Shown one piece after another: positions 32,594-45,521 of a stretch of 64,000 nucleotides of DNA. Both the position numbers and the translations under genes were made by a program. Source of the DNA: Suillus spraguei (Eukaryota; Basidiomycota; Agaricomycetes; Boletales; Suillaceae). A model generated the notes under the pieces. The model did no database searches. It was not told the origin of the DNA and saw only the letters and a program-made list of their open reading frames with translations. The first letter of the stretch is position 1; each line of letters begins with the position of its first letter. The stretch covers positions 175,247 through 239,246 of the forward strand of contig JABCPU010000059.1 of NCBI GenBank assembly GCA_016800925.1. The letters run 5' to 3'.

Positions 32594-33750
32594 ATGAATT
32601 CTTTCAAGAAATTGTTCCAGAAGTAAGTCAACCATTTTCTGTTCTTCTCGTTGGAATAACGAAGGCAATCCCTTTCAGGTCCCACGATGACAACACACCA
32701 TCGCTTAAGCACTCCAAATCGATGACATTCGGGCTCTCTTCGCAACGGAGCGCGCGTGGCCCTCGCGCTGATCCTTTGAAACCCGTATACCGTGGCAAGA
32801 CCCCCCTTAAAACGTCTACATCGAACAAGCTCCAGGAGTATTGGACATCCGTCGTGCGGAATGGTACCCAGATCTCCAAGACCTTTTACCACCTCACGCC
32901 CACTTTGACACATACGCGGACTTGTTGGACCAATTTCCGAGTCCCCCACCGCCACCTCCAAGGCCCCCCCGCAGCGCCTCAAGAACGACTTCGTTGAATT
33001 CAAAGAATAGCAGGCCTCAATTATCCCTGAAGAACTGCAACACAAGTAGTCAGCTCGTTGCAGGCAGACAACGAACCCTTCAACGCTCCCCTTCAGTCGC
33101 ATGCTTTTCGCGGCCCACGGCCACGGCCTACCCTTCCCTTACCCGCAAACAGCGGCATGGGGCTACCAATGATCAAGCTGTCGCAAATGTGCTGCAAACA
33201 GCTGACAGCCAGGTTTCTGAAGTTGGGAGCAGCGGACAGGCGGACTGTGTGCCCGTCAAGTCGAGCGCTAATCGCTCGTACACCCTTCCCCCTGTCCCAT
33301 CCGCCTCCCCAATTACCACTCAGTCCCCGTGCCCACTGATCTCGCGCTCTGCGCATAGCTCACGTCCAAACCTACGGCGTGTTTATCCCACCTCGCTATT
33401 CCCGCATCGCTGCTCCAGACCATGGACAGTTTTACTGGCCTCACAACAATTATCGTGAATTTTTGGAGGAGCAGGACCCAACCGTCATCAGTGCCATGAT
33501 CACTCGTTATCCGATAGCTCCTTGCTACTACCCTTCGCAAGGACAGTTAAGGCCTATCCAATTTGACATGGAGGACCCAAGTCACTTCAGGAAGACACTT
33601 AGTTACTTCATTCATATGGCGGTAGCGCAGGGTCGTCCCCTCGATGCGCGCGCAGATGGTCGTTACCACCGCATCGTTGACGCGGGTGATCCAACTGGCA
33701 TCGTGCCGAATGTTGGCGCAGATTGGTCCCAGCAGGCGGAATGTTACTGA
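32594..33750 (+). pseudogene. Hypothetical protein gene, frame-broken
   Basis: The family is unknown. The start at 32594 (MNSFKKLFQ) splices over a GTAAGT...TTTCAG intron to SHDDNTPSLKHSKSMTFG. The likely frame then changes near 32840 (to WYPDLQDLLPPHAHFDTYADLL) and again near 32990 (to RLKNDFVEFKE), with stops in between. It later becomes the good 124-codon frame from 33379 (FIPPRYSRIAAPDHGQFYWP ... QQAECY) ending at 33750. Proline-rich stretches sit in the middle. The repeated frame changes suggest a decaying gene, unless several unusual introns exist. Confidence 0.45.
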
Positions 33751-34519
33751 ATTTTCAGACAGAGGTTAGTTAGTTTGTGAAGATAGAGTCTGCGCTGCTC
33801 TACTTAAGCATGTATGTTGCGTAAATCATTGTGGATATGGATATGAACTATGCAAATAAATATATTTCCCATTCGATTCCATGGTGAGCTTGACGCATGC
33901 CAGAGTATGATTACTGCAATAGAGATATTGTTTTTTGAGTGCAGTCGACTTTAATACTATACTGCAGAGAAGTTCAAACATTGCTATCATTGACTATTGC
34001 AAGCTAGCGTACCGAGCTTCTCTGACTAAAGATACTTGCGCGAGGTATGTGGGTTGGAGTGTCTCAAATGTTCCTAGGTCCCCCGCAATGCGCATTGAAG
34101 TCTGTGCAGAAGTAGTCGTACTGATTGATTCCAAACTACGTATTGCGCCATAAAATACGGGACCGAAGTTCAAGCAGAAACATAACTCACTGTCGCGGTG
34201 CGCTGCCCTGGCCGCTACCTCATTGGTGGGGATAACATGTTTGACGGCCTGGCCAAATTACATAGCGCGAGGGTCAGTCATGTTGCTGAATCTTGGATGC
34301 ACAAAAAACTACTCAGCCGCACGGAAATTGGAATACCTATGCATCAAGTGATCACCGACCAAAACCTTGAATGTCCCGTCTTTTTCGGATTCAAAATTCA
34401 AAAACAGGACCTGATGTCCTTCCCCAATTGCATGCTATTGATAGTATAGTGAAAGATACATTACAACAAGATAACAAAACAGAGGAATAAATATCAAGGT
34501 CATCTATGTGCTGCATCCA
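33751..34519. other. Intergenic, no supported gene
   Basis: This lies between the frame-broken gene and the 3' end of the WD40 gene. An 83-codon frame at 34198-34449 has no known motif. Confidence 0.4.
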
Positions 34520-36190
34520 TTAATGGTCGTCATCGGTGGACGGAGATGCACAGCAAAGGAACAACCCAACACGAGCCCAAAATGTGGGATTCTTGATACG
34601 CGTCCCCTTTTCGCCAGCTCGTTCCGGCCGCCAAGCAACATACAGTTCCTGCGAAAAAAAAAATGAGACACTACCCATTGCATTGAGAACACATCCCAAA
34701 AAGGACGCACATTCTTTTCATCTAGTGCAGGACCGCGACGAGAGGAGGTACTAGGTCCTGGAAAATGCTGAGGTTTGGTTGGTTCATCGTTGTTGGGTGA
34801 GGAACGGCTGAAGAGTGAGGGAAGGCGAGCGACGAGGGCGCGCGGTCCCCGGGATGGCGCAAAAGAACTGCGGCAGCGATGTAGGGAAGGATCAGGATAG
34901 AGACGGCTGGAAGTGAGCGGCTAACAACATAGAAGTCAGAAAAGGGAGGGAAAATGAGACGGTAGTATCGCACCGGGTCACAGTCTTGACCTCCATCAAA
35001 AAAGCCTGGTGGTACTTGATGTGAGGCTGGACGAATAGTTGAACGTCGCGTAATGTAAGCCTGGAATATCGATGTCACAATAAATATCAAGGACAGAAAA
35101 AGACACCACGTACACCCGATAATAACTTGTGCGAATGGGACATTAGTATGTTTGATTCTTGAAAACTCACAAGATGATACATACCTTCCTTTTGAGTTCA
35201 AATTTTTGTACCTGACAGTCATTGGGAATGAGATAGCGAGTGGGAGTCGAGTTAGCACTCACATCAGGTATGAACAAGAGATCCTCTAGTCTGGCTGAAT
35301 TGAAGATGGCTTGAATGTCCCATACGTATACGTTTGTATCTTCACAACCTGTGAATAGTAGCCTTCCATCAGCGGAAAAGGCTGCACACTGGACGTCTGA
35401 ACCCTTTCATGTTGCAGAGGCGATCCAACTTGGAGATTTGTATCAAGATTCCAGAGACGTGCTGTTCCATCCCATGATGTACTCGCAAGTAGGCGGTCGT
35501 TCCGAAATAATGTAATGGACTTGATACCCTGTGTGTGACCGTCCAGGATGGCGATCTGGTACCAGGTGGCAGTGTCGAATATCCTAATTGAGCCATTCCT
35601 TGACCCGGAGATAAGCTTTTTTTCGTCCGATGTCCAGGTCAAACTCCAAACTGGTCGATGCAGTTTGATTGCGGTGAGCTGTTTGCCTGTTTTTGCATCC
35701 CAGATTTTGATTCCATCGCGTCCGCAGGTCGCAATTCTTGTTGCGCTGGGTGAGTAGCTCACCGCGTACACGTGCTGGTGTCCTGTATTTATTGGATTCA
35801 AACCCTGGACGGGTCCTCCGCTCTCGACATGCCACACTCTTGCCGTCCCATCAAAGGATCCGGTCACCACTCGGTCACCATATGGACTCCAGCACACTGA
35901 CTCTACAGCTTGAGTGTGCTCTTTCCATTTGGTAATGACCTTTCCTGTCCTGACGTCCCACAACCTCACTGTCCCGTCCTCGCTTCCGCTGGCAACAGTC
36001 TTCCCATTTGGAGATAATGCCATCGTCCATACTCCTGCCTTATCCCATTCATCTCGCCACTCGTAACCTATCTGTGCACCGCTGTCTAGGTCCCATAGTC
36101 GAAGTGAACCATCGAAAGAACATGTGATGATGCGTTGCCTGCCGGGCAGGTGTGCAACGCCGATACCTGCTTAGTATGGCCTCGCATTAT
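34520..36190 (-). CDS. WD40-repeat protein with Pro/Ser-rich tail
   Basis: Reading from about 36160, the WD40 blades are clear: IITCSFDGSLRLWDLD, TVASGSEDGTVRLWDVRTGK, RVVTGSFDGTARVWHVESGG, RIATCGRDGIKIWDAKTGK, KLISGSRNGSIRIFD and LLASTSWDGTARLWNLD, then a last blade ending near YVWDIQAIF. The C-terminal exons read RRSTIRP-like, VPPGFFDGGQD, then a Ser/Pro/Arg-rich part, then ELYVAWRPERAG and FWARVGLFLCC, with the stop at 34520. This is the usual layout of a large agaricomycete WD40 family related to HET-E-like proteins. Near 36158 the expected GHTKQV(x)GVAHLPG joint is one base short, so the N-terminal exon may be frameshifted. No NACHT domain lies upstream. Confidence 0.75.
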
Positions 36191-37754
36191 CATGCGGGGA
36201 TTAGTTTTGATGTTTGTTTCATCTCAGCAGCAAGAGAGACATGGTAGGCATTCGGGAATTTCAATCAAGGGAATCGTGGCCTATATGCGCGAGAGCAGCT
36301 TGTTGGATCTTTGAATCAGAATGGGTTATCTTGAGGGGTTTAGACTGTGGGCGAGTTCACTGGCATATCTGCTTTGACCTCAACTTTTGTCGACAGGCAA
36401 GGATGTGATATTACTCACGATCTAACTTGTTCGCAGGAGATCGATCCTGACGATTTTGGGATGGGTGTATGTTTGCTGTTGGATCTGTACGAGGATGTAA
36501 GACACCAGCCGGCGAATAGGTTTGTAGCTTTCCTTATCTCCACGTTTCCTGGGAAATAGTGTCACTTACAGCTCAGATGACTTCGGCACAGATGAGCACC
36601 ATTGACGAACGGGAGGTGCAATTGATAGCTGAGATAGTAAAAGTTTGAACTCGAGAATTCGTCTGAGAGGTCGTTCAAGTCGTGTAATAAGGTGCGTGTT
36701 CCGTCCGATATCTTTTGTCTCTATATATTCACAACTGTTGCTGTGCGGATGGGCGCCCAGGCACGACACTGGTGGCATGTGCATTTGTTGCCTTGAACTT
36801 GGTGATTCATGTCAACATTTGACAGAGTGCCGTACTTCATCCCCGTGTTCTGCAGCCAGTCTGTGTCAAACTGGATTCGGGGAACGGCGAGTAGCACACG
36901 CGTGTCCTACCCTGTCTTGTTGTAAGCACGCTGGCTTACTGGAGTTCCCACAATCTACATAAATACTGCTAGCGACACTGAAACACAAACTTTTAGTATC
37001 ACTGCCTTGTGGCGTAGCAGCCAAGGGATGACTAAGTTACACTTGTGTCCCTGAGTTGTGGTTACATAATAGTCATCTTTTCATTTCGGAGTGGATCGGA
37101 GTCAAGGAGTGTTACTAGTATGTTGAATAATTTTATTTCAAAATACAAGTTCATGTCTTATCGAGAGCTGTAGTGCATACTAGTGTTGCGGGCCCCCGCA
37201 TCTCCGGATGTGCGAATATCCTAGCGCAAAGCATAACCTACCAGGCCGCCGTCCCCGCCGGCCATTTTAATGCGCCGCGTATCCTGCAAAGATGAGATGC
37301 CTTTGTGTGCAGTAAGTGCAATATCTAACAAGTGAAGAATTATTTTTTACCGCCTCACCACTCCCTTTGGGCTACCGCACGTTCACCCTCGTAACTCACG
37401 TCTTTCTCTTTGGCGATCTACGAATGGGACTGGGGGGTGCTACATGCTTAACATTGCTCCGTAGTCGCATCCTTGATTTGGTTACCAGTATGATTCAATA
37501 TATCATTTTTTTTCTATGATGTTATGTTGGTTGCTTATGAGTGTCCTAGCGATACCTGAACATTCATTCAGTTGTCCAAGATGTGTGTTCCATTCATCCT
37601 CCAGTACTCGCTGAAATGCCCGAGCAACTGCAAGGCACCTGGGGATATATCTATATCTAGTGTAGGTCGTTCATGAATGGAACTATGACGCTCTAAATAA
37701 TAAAGTGCGCGATACACCAGCTACTAGCTACTTCACAACATACAAGATGGTCCT
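36191..37754. other. Upstream region of the WD40 gene and spacer
   Basis: The part to about 36960 resembles 41190-41720, the region upstream of the second WD40 copy (shared CTGTTGGATCTGTACGA, AGCTTT, TTTCCTGGGA). This shows that the duplication included upstream DNA. No gene was recognised from 36960 to 37754. Confidence 0.5.
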
Positions 37755-38101
37755 TCAGCAGTTCGGGTTGATCTCTCTGATGTTGAGTTTCTCGAAGCGT
37801 TCGACAGCCTCCTTGTAAGGTTGAAGATTTCGTCCGTTCAACAAAAATCCGATATCCATTCCGTCCCACCACAGCTGCCTCCAGTCCTCCTTACATCTCT
37901 TTTGTTTCGCGCAAGTTCCTGCATGCACAATAAATGGGACTTACCATGCAATGACCCGATGGTGCACACTGCACATCGAGACCTTCCTTGACTTGAACAT
38001 TGCGTTTCACGCCACCGACCTAACAACGTGATATTCCTCATCAGAGATATCACTGATGCAAGCAGTTGCTCAAAAGCATGCGGCAAGCATGTGTACTGCA
38101 T
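37755..38101 (-). CDS. Possible small Cys-containing protein
   Basis: A two-exon reading joins CSSQGRSRCAVCTIGSLHG over a short intron (GTAAGT...ATGCAG, about 26 nt) to TCAKQKRCKEDW, then RQLWWDGMDIGFLLNG and KLNIREINPNC, with the stop at 37755. The second exon looks coding; the intron is unusually short and the start is unclear. No family was recognised. Confidence 0.3.
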
Positions 38102-38939
38102 CGATATCGCATGATATTACGGCGCTGTGTGACATCTAAATCGAGGTGGCTAAAGGACTGGTGAACTCGAAGATAACACTGTTTTTCAATGATCTTGGTA
38201 CAAGACACTTATATCGTCGTCGATGACTCTCAATTTTTTTCATTGTATATTGAAACATTAATGTCTATTACGATTTTCGAAAAACTGACCTACCATGGGG
38301 TGGAATTTAAAAATGTGGTGGCTAAAGGAGTACTATTTTTCGTTAACTATGCCAGCGGAGTTACCATATTAGGTAACTCCACACACGCACGCTTTCGCCA
38401 TATTTTAGTTCATCTCTCACTATAACTATTGATTTGATCCAACTTCCAAGCATTGTAACCTTCACGATATGCTGGTTGACTATTACTAATGCCTGTTCAG
38501 GTCTCTCTGTGAGGTGGAGATAGGCCAACAAGCCAAACACAACCTTAGCAACGTATCATCTGTATAAGTGCAATCATCTATTATCTATCTATCTATTATA
38601 ATAAAATCGCTCTGTTACGTGTATTAGAGACAAACGACAAAGACATTCTCATTGGGGAGAGTTATATTTCGCAGGACAGGATAGACAACAATAATAAATA
38701 CACTATGTATTGATGCACAAAAGAAATTATTCCACAGTACTAGACAGAATTCTCTCCTAAAAGACAAGCCGCGCAACGACAATGTCCACTTGTATTGTTA
38801 TAATATAATCATACAGAAACTCAACTAAGGAATAAGACCTCCATAGCCTATTTGAGAAGAATCCGTACATCCTTCAAATCTATATGCCGCTTTGCGTCTG
38901 AAAAACGATGCTTCGTACGTATACTTTGGCAATTTCATA
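38102..38939. other. Intergenic with short tetranucleotide run
   Basis: No gene was seen. A small (ATCT)n run lies at about 38580-38598. Confidence 0.4.
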
Positions 38940-40287
38940 TTAATTGGTGGTGGCATCAGTGAACGGGGTTTTGGAAAAACCGACGCGGGACCCGGCGATA
39001 TCGAACACAGCGTAGAAGCGCTGGAGGAATACATAGCCAAGACGAAAGTCATCCCCACGGCCAACAGGTGTGTTAAGGTTTTTAACGGCAAGATATACAC
39101 CACCGTCAAGACCATTAATCTTGGAGTTGATATGACGAGGTCAGATTTGGGCGTTACGGGTGAGACTGTAGGTTTTCTGCCATGCAAAATGGTGAACAAG
39201 GGTGTGAGGATTAACAGAATCGACGTACGCCGCCAATATGAAACTCTAAGGGAAGCAGGGCATCGTACCGCTCAGGGGTAATAGAAAGAAAATTAGTCCT
39301 CGAATCAAAATTAGCACCGGTTTCAACCCTGTAATTCTCATAGGCATCTATCAAACGTTGATTAGAATGCATAAAAAATTACTCGCTGACTCTAAATACA
39401 TACTGGAGGCAAGGTAATTATAGGTGGAGCCACAATCCACGATACCAAAGCCGGTGAGTAAGATCTCCGTGGTGCCGTAGGTAATCCTCTGTTCGAAACC
39501 CCAAAACATCGATGCGGGGAAGATTGTGGTGACAGGACTGAAACAAAACAATTACTATCAGTCTGGATTGATCTAGGAGCTGAGGTAGCTTACGTGTATG
39601 CGATGTCGTCGGTGTAGAAGGCAGTGTTCGGTTCACCAAAGTTGAGTATTCCACCGTCGTTTCCATCCCTACTGGAGGGCTGGAAAAATATACCGACAAG
39701 GGGCTGAGAAATGCTGCCGGTGTCAAACAGGCGCTGAGTGATAGTCTCGAGCTCTATTTCTGGATGATTTTTCACGGAGCCGGCTGACAAGCCTGTAGGC
39801 CCGATGCCAAGGACACCGTTATAAATCATGCCCTCATCATAATCAGAAGCGACAGCAATTTTCATCTCGGTAGTGAACGTATCATCAAAAGTGAGGACAT
39901 CAGTGAATAGAATTCTATAGATAATCGTAGGTATCTTCAAATTATGATAGTATTATATGTCATGCCGGTGAAGAAGCCAATGTCGTAATTTACCACCACC
40001 TCCCATGGAGTCACGAAGCTGCTGGCAGTTTTCTCGTACGCCTTGTTGGCGCCAACCCATGTGACCGCGCTACCGGTGTCGACAAGCAAGTTGTCTTCAG
40101 TAATATGTTAGCAGCCGCATGTTTCTCAGTGTTGAACTTTACAATATGTGGGGGGATTGCCAATGCCAACTAATACGGTGAAGCACGACTTTTGGTTTTC
40201 TAAAGGAATATCAGCACGTCGGCCATGCGTGCTGTTATCCCTAAAGGCCGCCACGCGAGCCTCATCGTGCTGTACCAGGTTGATCAT
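38940..40287 (-). pseudogene. Pepsin-like aspartic protease (A1), decayed
   Basis: Reading from 40287 (MINLVQHDEARVAAF): an intron before TYYNLLVDTGSAVTWVGANK gives the first catalytic motif, DTGS. A flap-like part, NYDIGFFTG, follows, but no GT-AG intron joins it in frame to ILFTDVLTFDD. Then come GVLGIGPTGLSAG, PLVGIFFQPSS and DGGILNFGEPN, and the second catalytic region reads GIVDCGSTYNYL, where DTG or DSG is usual. The last exons have ITPERYDALLPLEFHIGG and TYSLTRNAQI followed by TGA where relatives have Trp, then GYVFLQRFYAVFDIAGSRVG and the TAA at 38940. The nonsense codon and the unjoinable flap exon mark a pseudogene. It was once probably secreted or vacuolar. Confidence 0.72.
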
Positions 40288-40551
40288 TGGAGAGTTTTAG
40301 CCTCCTGGTTATAGGGAGGGTGATGCGGGAATTGCGAACTTCAACGGGCGATCCCGTGACCGACAAAGCCAGGAGTGTATAGCGGAGAACATGGTTTGCT
40401 GAAAAGCTATATCATACTCGGTTGCTCATTATATATGTGCTAACGAACGCGATGGAAACGTTCGGGAAACTTAGTCACGTCAGTCCCCCTCGAAAAAACG
40501 ATGACGAGATAGTTGCCCAAAGCGATGGAGAAGGTGTGCGTCGAATATCCT

Positions 40552-41190
40552 AATCGAGTCATTCGGCGATAAGTTTCTTTTCATCCGCTGGCAATTTGAA
40601 TTTGACTCGAGGTGGCCAGCTCCCAGATTTTGATTCCATCTTCCTTAGTATGTCCTCCTGTTACGATCATTGTTGCATCAGGTGAGTAGCTCATCGCGTG
40701 CACGTGCTGGTGCCCTGTCTCTAATGGATTCAAACTTTGGACGCCGGGTCCGCTGCTGTCAATACCCCACACTCTTGCTGTCCTGTCCCAGGATCCGTTC
40801 ACCACTCGCTCACCATTTGGACTCCAGCATACTGACTTCACAGAATTAGGGTGCTCTTTCCATTTGACGGCGAGCCGACGACCTTCCCTGTCTCGAAATC
40901 CGGCAACCTTACTGTTCTGTCCTACTTTCCGCTGGCAACAGTCTTCCCATTTGGAGACAATACCATGGTCCTGACTGCTACATCATCCCCGTCATCTTGC
41001 CACTCATTACTTATCTGTGCGCCTCTATCCAGGTCCCATAGTCGAAGTGAACCGTCGTTCGAACATGTGATGATGTGCTGCCCACTGAGCAGGTATGCAA
41101 CACATTCTACTCGCCCGGTATGGCCTCGCGTCGTCTTTCGTGACGTCACAGCTGACATGACTTTTTTCTTAGTAGCAGGAGAAGACATGG
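40552..41190 (-). pseudogene. WD40 gene, decayed duplicate
   Basis: It begins at 41190-41188 with MSSPATKKKVMSAVTSRK, then RGHTGRVECVAYL, IITCSNDGSLRLWDLD and MVLSPNGKTVASG, after which the frame breaks. A second open piece (40841-40581) reads VCWSPNGERVVNGSWDRTAR and YSPDATMIVTGG. The rest has stops and shifts. Blades three onward are lost. It is a paralogue of the gene at 34520-36190 and has a better preserved N-terminus than that gene. Confidence 0.75.
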
Positions 41191-42047
41191 TGGACTATGT
41201 CAGCTCGTCTGGGTCTTCTCTGAATTAGAGTGGGTTTCAAGGGATAGGTTGTTGGGCTGCCTTATTTGCTTTCTGATCTCAACCCTTGTCGACAGATGGG
41301 CATGAGACATTACTCACGGTCAAACCTCGGCTTCGGGACTAGTGTTTGTTTGCTGTTGGATCTGTACGAAGATACAAGATACCAGCCAACGAGTAGGCTT
41401 TGAGCTTTGTCTCGACCTTTCCTGGGAGTGTGTCACTTATGACTCGGAAGATCTCGACACATCGAAAAGTGCAGACTGATGGCCGATACAGCGAATTTTC
41501 TCGTTTGAATCAAGGTGTCCTAGTGGTTGTTTGAGCTATTTACTAAGGTTCGAGTTGTATCGGATATCTTTGTCTCTACCATGTGTTCATAGTACTTGTT
41601 GTGCAGATGGAATGCCCTTGACAGAGTGCATACTTCAATCCCGTGTTCTGCAGCCCGTTCTAACATGAACTGGACCTGCAGGACGGTGAGGCATGCTACC
41701 TTGTCTTGTGTTCCTGATTGGTGGTTAGTAGATATATTTTATATCTAAGAAAATACCACACTTCTGGAAAACTAGAAGTAAAAGATGAAACGGTCGATAT
41801 AATACTTTCTCGGTTCACCTACGACTCTTGCATGCCATCGCACCAATATCCCATTATTGACGGAATCACGATCGGTTTCGCAACACCAAACAACTTGAAT
41901 GAGTACCATGGCAACAACGCCACCCAAACCTATGCTCAAAACGCCCAATATACAAGTTCAATAACAAAACTTGGAATAAATCAAGACAAATCCTCTCCTC
42001 AGACTACCCGTTCATCATAGTATCCATTACAGCGAATATCTCCGGTA
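41191..42047. other. Upstream region of the decayed WD40 copy
   Basis: The part to 41720 matches the region upstream of the first WD40 gene. No gene was recognised. Confidence 0.45.
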
Positions 42048-43742
42048 TTACACACTGGTGCTAGTTGGTACATGGACACTCCCCTGCAAAGTAATTGAAA
42101 CCATTGCGATTGCTGTCTCAGAATTGGTTAGGAGCTCAGCATGATATTCTCGAATGCTGAGCATCAGGCGTGGTCCCAGCACGAACAACTGCGCGAACTG
42201 GAAGGTTTGAGCGAAACCAAGATAAACCTCAGTTTCCAGGGAACTTAGATTCTATGAAAATAATGATTATGACTGCATGCAGAGGTCGACGACGAATCGG
42301 CATACCGCTGAGAACCTCGGAGAAGAAAACCGGACGTACAAGCAAGAAACTGCAAGAAAACTAGCGTGTGCAGAACTTCAGCAGAAAAGATAACTACCTT
42401 TACATTATGAGCTCACCTCGCAAAGTAATTCACGTGAGTTTTAATTAACACCGTGAAACAGTCCCCAATGATACCTCTTTCTGAGTGTCGCGGCAGTTCA
42501 CGAAAGTGCTCGATAGCATTCCTGGTTGCGAGACATAGAAAAAGAACCTCCAATGCAATGGAGAGTATCCAAGTGATGGTATAGAGAAGTATGGTATCTC
42601 CCACATAGTGAATGTTGCACCTATAGGTACCGGAGAGAACGACTTCCTCTGTATTTGTCGATGAGCCTGATGCAACCAAGTCTTTCGTCCATAATTAAAG
42701 CTTACCCACTGAAATATGGATCATGGATATCACGGCCATCACTGCGTTGGCGATTCTGATGGCCAGAAAGACGACAACGATAAATACCAACACCTTTCTG
42801 GATCGGTACATGACATTCAGCCGAGTGATCATGATGACTTGCCCGATGTTTTAGTCAAGTCAATATCACAGTTGCATAGCTCACCGCCCAACATTACATT
42901 TACAACTTCATTCGTACTTTCCAGTGTGATGTACATGATACGGCCTGAGAAATCCAGCAATATAGTTATCAGCCTCGAATGATTACATGCTAAAAACACA
43001 CTCACAACTGTAGTAGTTGTTATATTGAACCAAAAATTGTTTGGGAATCTCACCCCTACATAGTAGTTCGGCCGTTTAGGCGGGAATAGAAGCCATCAGT
43101 ACGGAATACTCACTAAACCTGTGATTGAGATTGCCGAAACATTAGCTATATGCCGCCAGTCAGAAGAAACAAACACGGAAAACGTGAGGTGACATGCTCA
43201 GCATCCTGAGGCTGATTGTGAGAGATCGCTGATGAGCACAATGCCAAATTTCTAGCCTTTCATACATACACAACGTACACTATTCCAACATAGCGTATCT
43301 ATGATATGTTCATGTCAGCTAAGCATATTTAAATATAAACCACATACACTGAGATACAGAATGGACACCAAGGACCAGCGTCGCTTCTGCCATGAATTAG
43401 TTTACGTTGTTCTTTTGATGTGGCGTCGAGCCGCTCACCCAGAATAGTTCAACCTATGAAATCATTCTTAGCGAGATGACTACACCAGTAACATTGAATC
43501 GACTTACCTCTTGTTCAAATGTAAGCGCTGAGAACACTATAAGGATGTCGGCGGTTTTTTCATACTTAATATTGCTCACCCCAATCGTAGATTATACCAA
43601 CAGAGGCGGCAACTTTGTAACCACAGTCAAGGTTAATCAAGTTGTCATCGTCATCGTTCGTATATCTCTACGAACCTGTAAAATAGCCGTAAATATTATA
43701 TGCCTTGATGGATAAGCTGAGATCGTTCGAGACTGAGGTCAT
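42048..43742 (-). CDS. Multi-pass membrane protein, DUF6533-like family
   Basis: This is an agaricomycete seven-helix-like membrane protein. The ATG at 43742 gives MTSVSNDLSLSIKAYNIYGY, and an intron leads to VAASVGIIYDW|ALTFEQE|VELFW|KRRWSLVSILYLS, the conserved N-terminal motif with short exons. Then come IPNNFWFNITTTTV-like, MITRLNVMYRSRKVLVF with a helix to VISMIHIS, then VVLSGTYRCNIHY, DTILLYTITWILSIALEVLF and CFTVLIKTHVNYFA. The last exon (about 42200-42048) reads LFVLGPRLMLSIREYHAELL and ends VHVPTSTSV with TAA. The introns are GT-AG. The ligand and function are unknown for the family. The middle exons around 43100-43330 could not all be placed. Confidence 0.75.
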
Positions 43743-45520
43743 ACTGTTAGAGGATGGCAGTGAGGAAGCAGTGGCAAACATTGTGGATGTATGAAATTGC
43801 GTTCGTCATTACTATATCACGGATCCAGCGCTTGTGTCGCCAAAGTGACGTTTGAGGGATACAGTTGATATGCTCATAATGCATGCGGCAAAAACTTGAT
43901 GCATTATGACACATATGCACCAGCACAAGTGCTGTCAGTGAATTCATGCTTAATATTTTAGCCGTGAGAATATGGTGGACGATAGGATTTGCCGATATGC
44001 CGCAACTTATTTTGAAGTCCGACCAATATTTGTTCCGAACTTTATTGATATGCACCTATTCACGCTATGGTCCTGTCACATGAATCACAAATCAGTTCTA
44101 CGCCAGTCTGCGGCGACTCTGCGCGCCGTGCTCACTGAGGTAGATCCACAGCTGCTGGCGAGTATTACTATTAATATCACAACATTAGTGGCGAATGAAT
44201 TTATCCTTCGGTTCCTTCCCTGAGCTCGCTGAGCAGCCCTTACCCTCCAGGATATGCGACTCACTCAAGCTGCGCAGTGCTTCATTCCTGCTATGACAGT
44301 AGTTGGTGTTGTGTTTCTCACTGCGTATGTTGATCTTAATCGTCGACTGTGCCTTTAGTTGTTATCAAGTCATTGGACCCTTCACTGATATTCCTGCTCT
44401 TATTTATGTTAACGATGAATCGAGATTTCTCCGTGCTATCGTCTTTTCTGCATGACTGCATTGTGCTGCGTTTTGTTTCCAATGATAATGAGGTCACCGT
44501 GGAGTTGACATCTGGTACTGCGCGCACTCCTACTATCGACAGTTGGTATAATTCTTAACAGACATCTCGACCGGTCTATCTAGCCTGAAGTATATTCCCA
44601 CTGTCTTTTCTCCTTTTGCCGCATCCCATATGGCTTTGAGACAGCATGACAAATTGACAATCATGTATGGTCTCATTACGACGATCAATATTATTACGAC
44701 GGCTTGCAAGCTCTATCCGTATCTATACTGACCCTTGTTGCCCCCGTTGTGTGCAGAAGAGAGCGAAGATTCGTACGAAGACTGCTGGTCTATGGAAAGC
44801 CAGACCACCGTGCTCTACTTCCAAGGCTTCCACTTCTTAGAACCTTCCCGGTAAAGTAAGTGCTTGCATTGGTTTCCGAACACCCTGTGCTAATGTGTCA
44901 TGTAGATTTATATCCGCTACCATAATGGAGTGGGTTATATCGTGTTTTACTACTGGGACATCATTCAAATCGATTGTCTATTGGTCTTGTCCTTGAATGG
45001 TATTCTTCTCTTGTCTTCTTCGATTGCTCGTTCGCTCAGCCATTTGGGCCCAACTTCGCGTTTCGCTGAAATCCCCATGGCCTCAGTGATTTATTGCCGT
45101 GCTCTTACTACCGATGTCGAGTTCGAGGTCGCGTGAGGTCTCGATGTTATGTTTGGGATGAACTGCATTGCTGCGTGACTACCGTTTTGTGGGAAGATGA
45201 GACTCCCGTCTCCAATCCTCCATGTCTGGCCTTCAAGGTGGTGACAGTGTTTCACTGTCCTCGTTTTCTAGTATCTGCTCATTTCTTTCTGTGTTTCCAG
45301 AAACTCCGTGTATACTTAGTGGTAATGTCAATCACATTGAACTTGCTGCTAATGATGGTGAATTAGAATTATCTTAGTCTTCGTCCCTAGTCAGGGCAAT
45401 TCTATTGTCTCGTAGACGTTCAGACTCAAACTTTACTGTCCATGTCATCTTTTCGGGCAGTGTCAATTAGGGGCACCATAAGTTTTCAACTTAGGATGAG
45501 TCGTCAAGTGGAAGCTAAAG
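43743..45520. other. Decayed coding-like region
   Basis: On the plus strand, pieces such as SLKYIPTVFSPFAASHM, LRQHDKLTIMYGLI and LYVNDESRFLRA-like reading appear between stops (about 44100-44745), as if from a broken membrane-protein gene. A repeat shared with 24670-24765 lies in reverse at about 44795-44890. I cannot name the source gene. Confidence 0.3.
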
Positions 45521-45521
45521 A

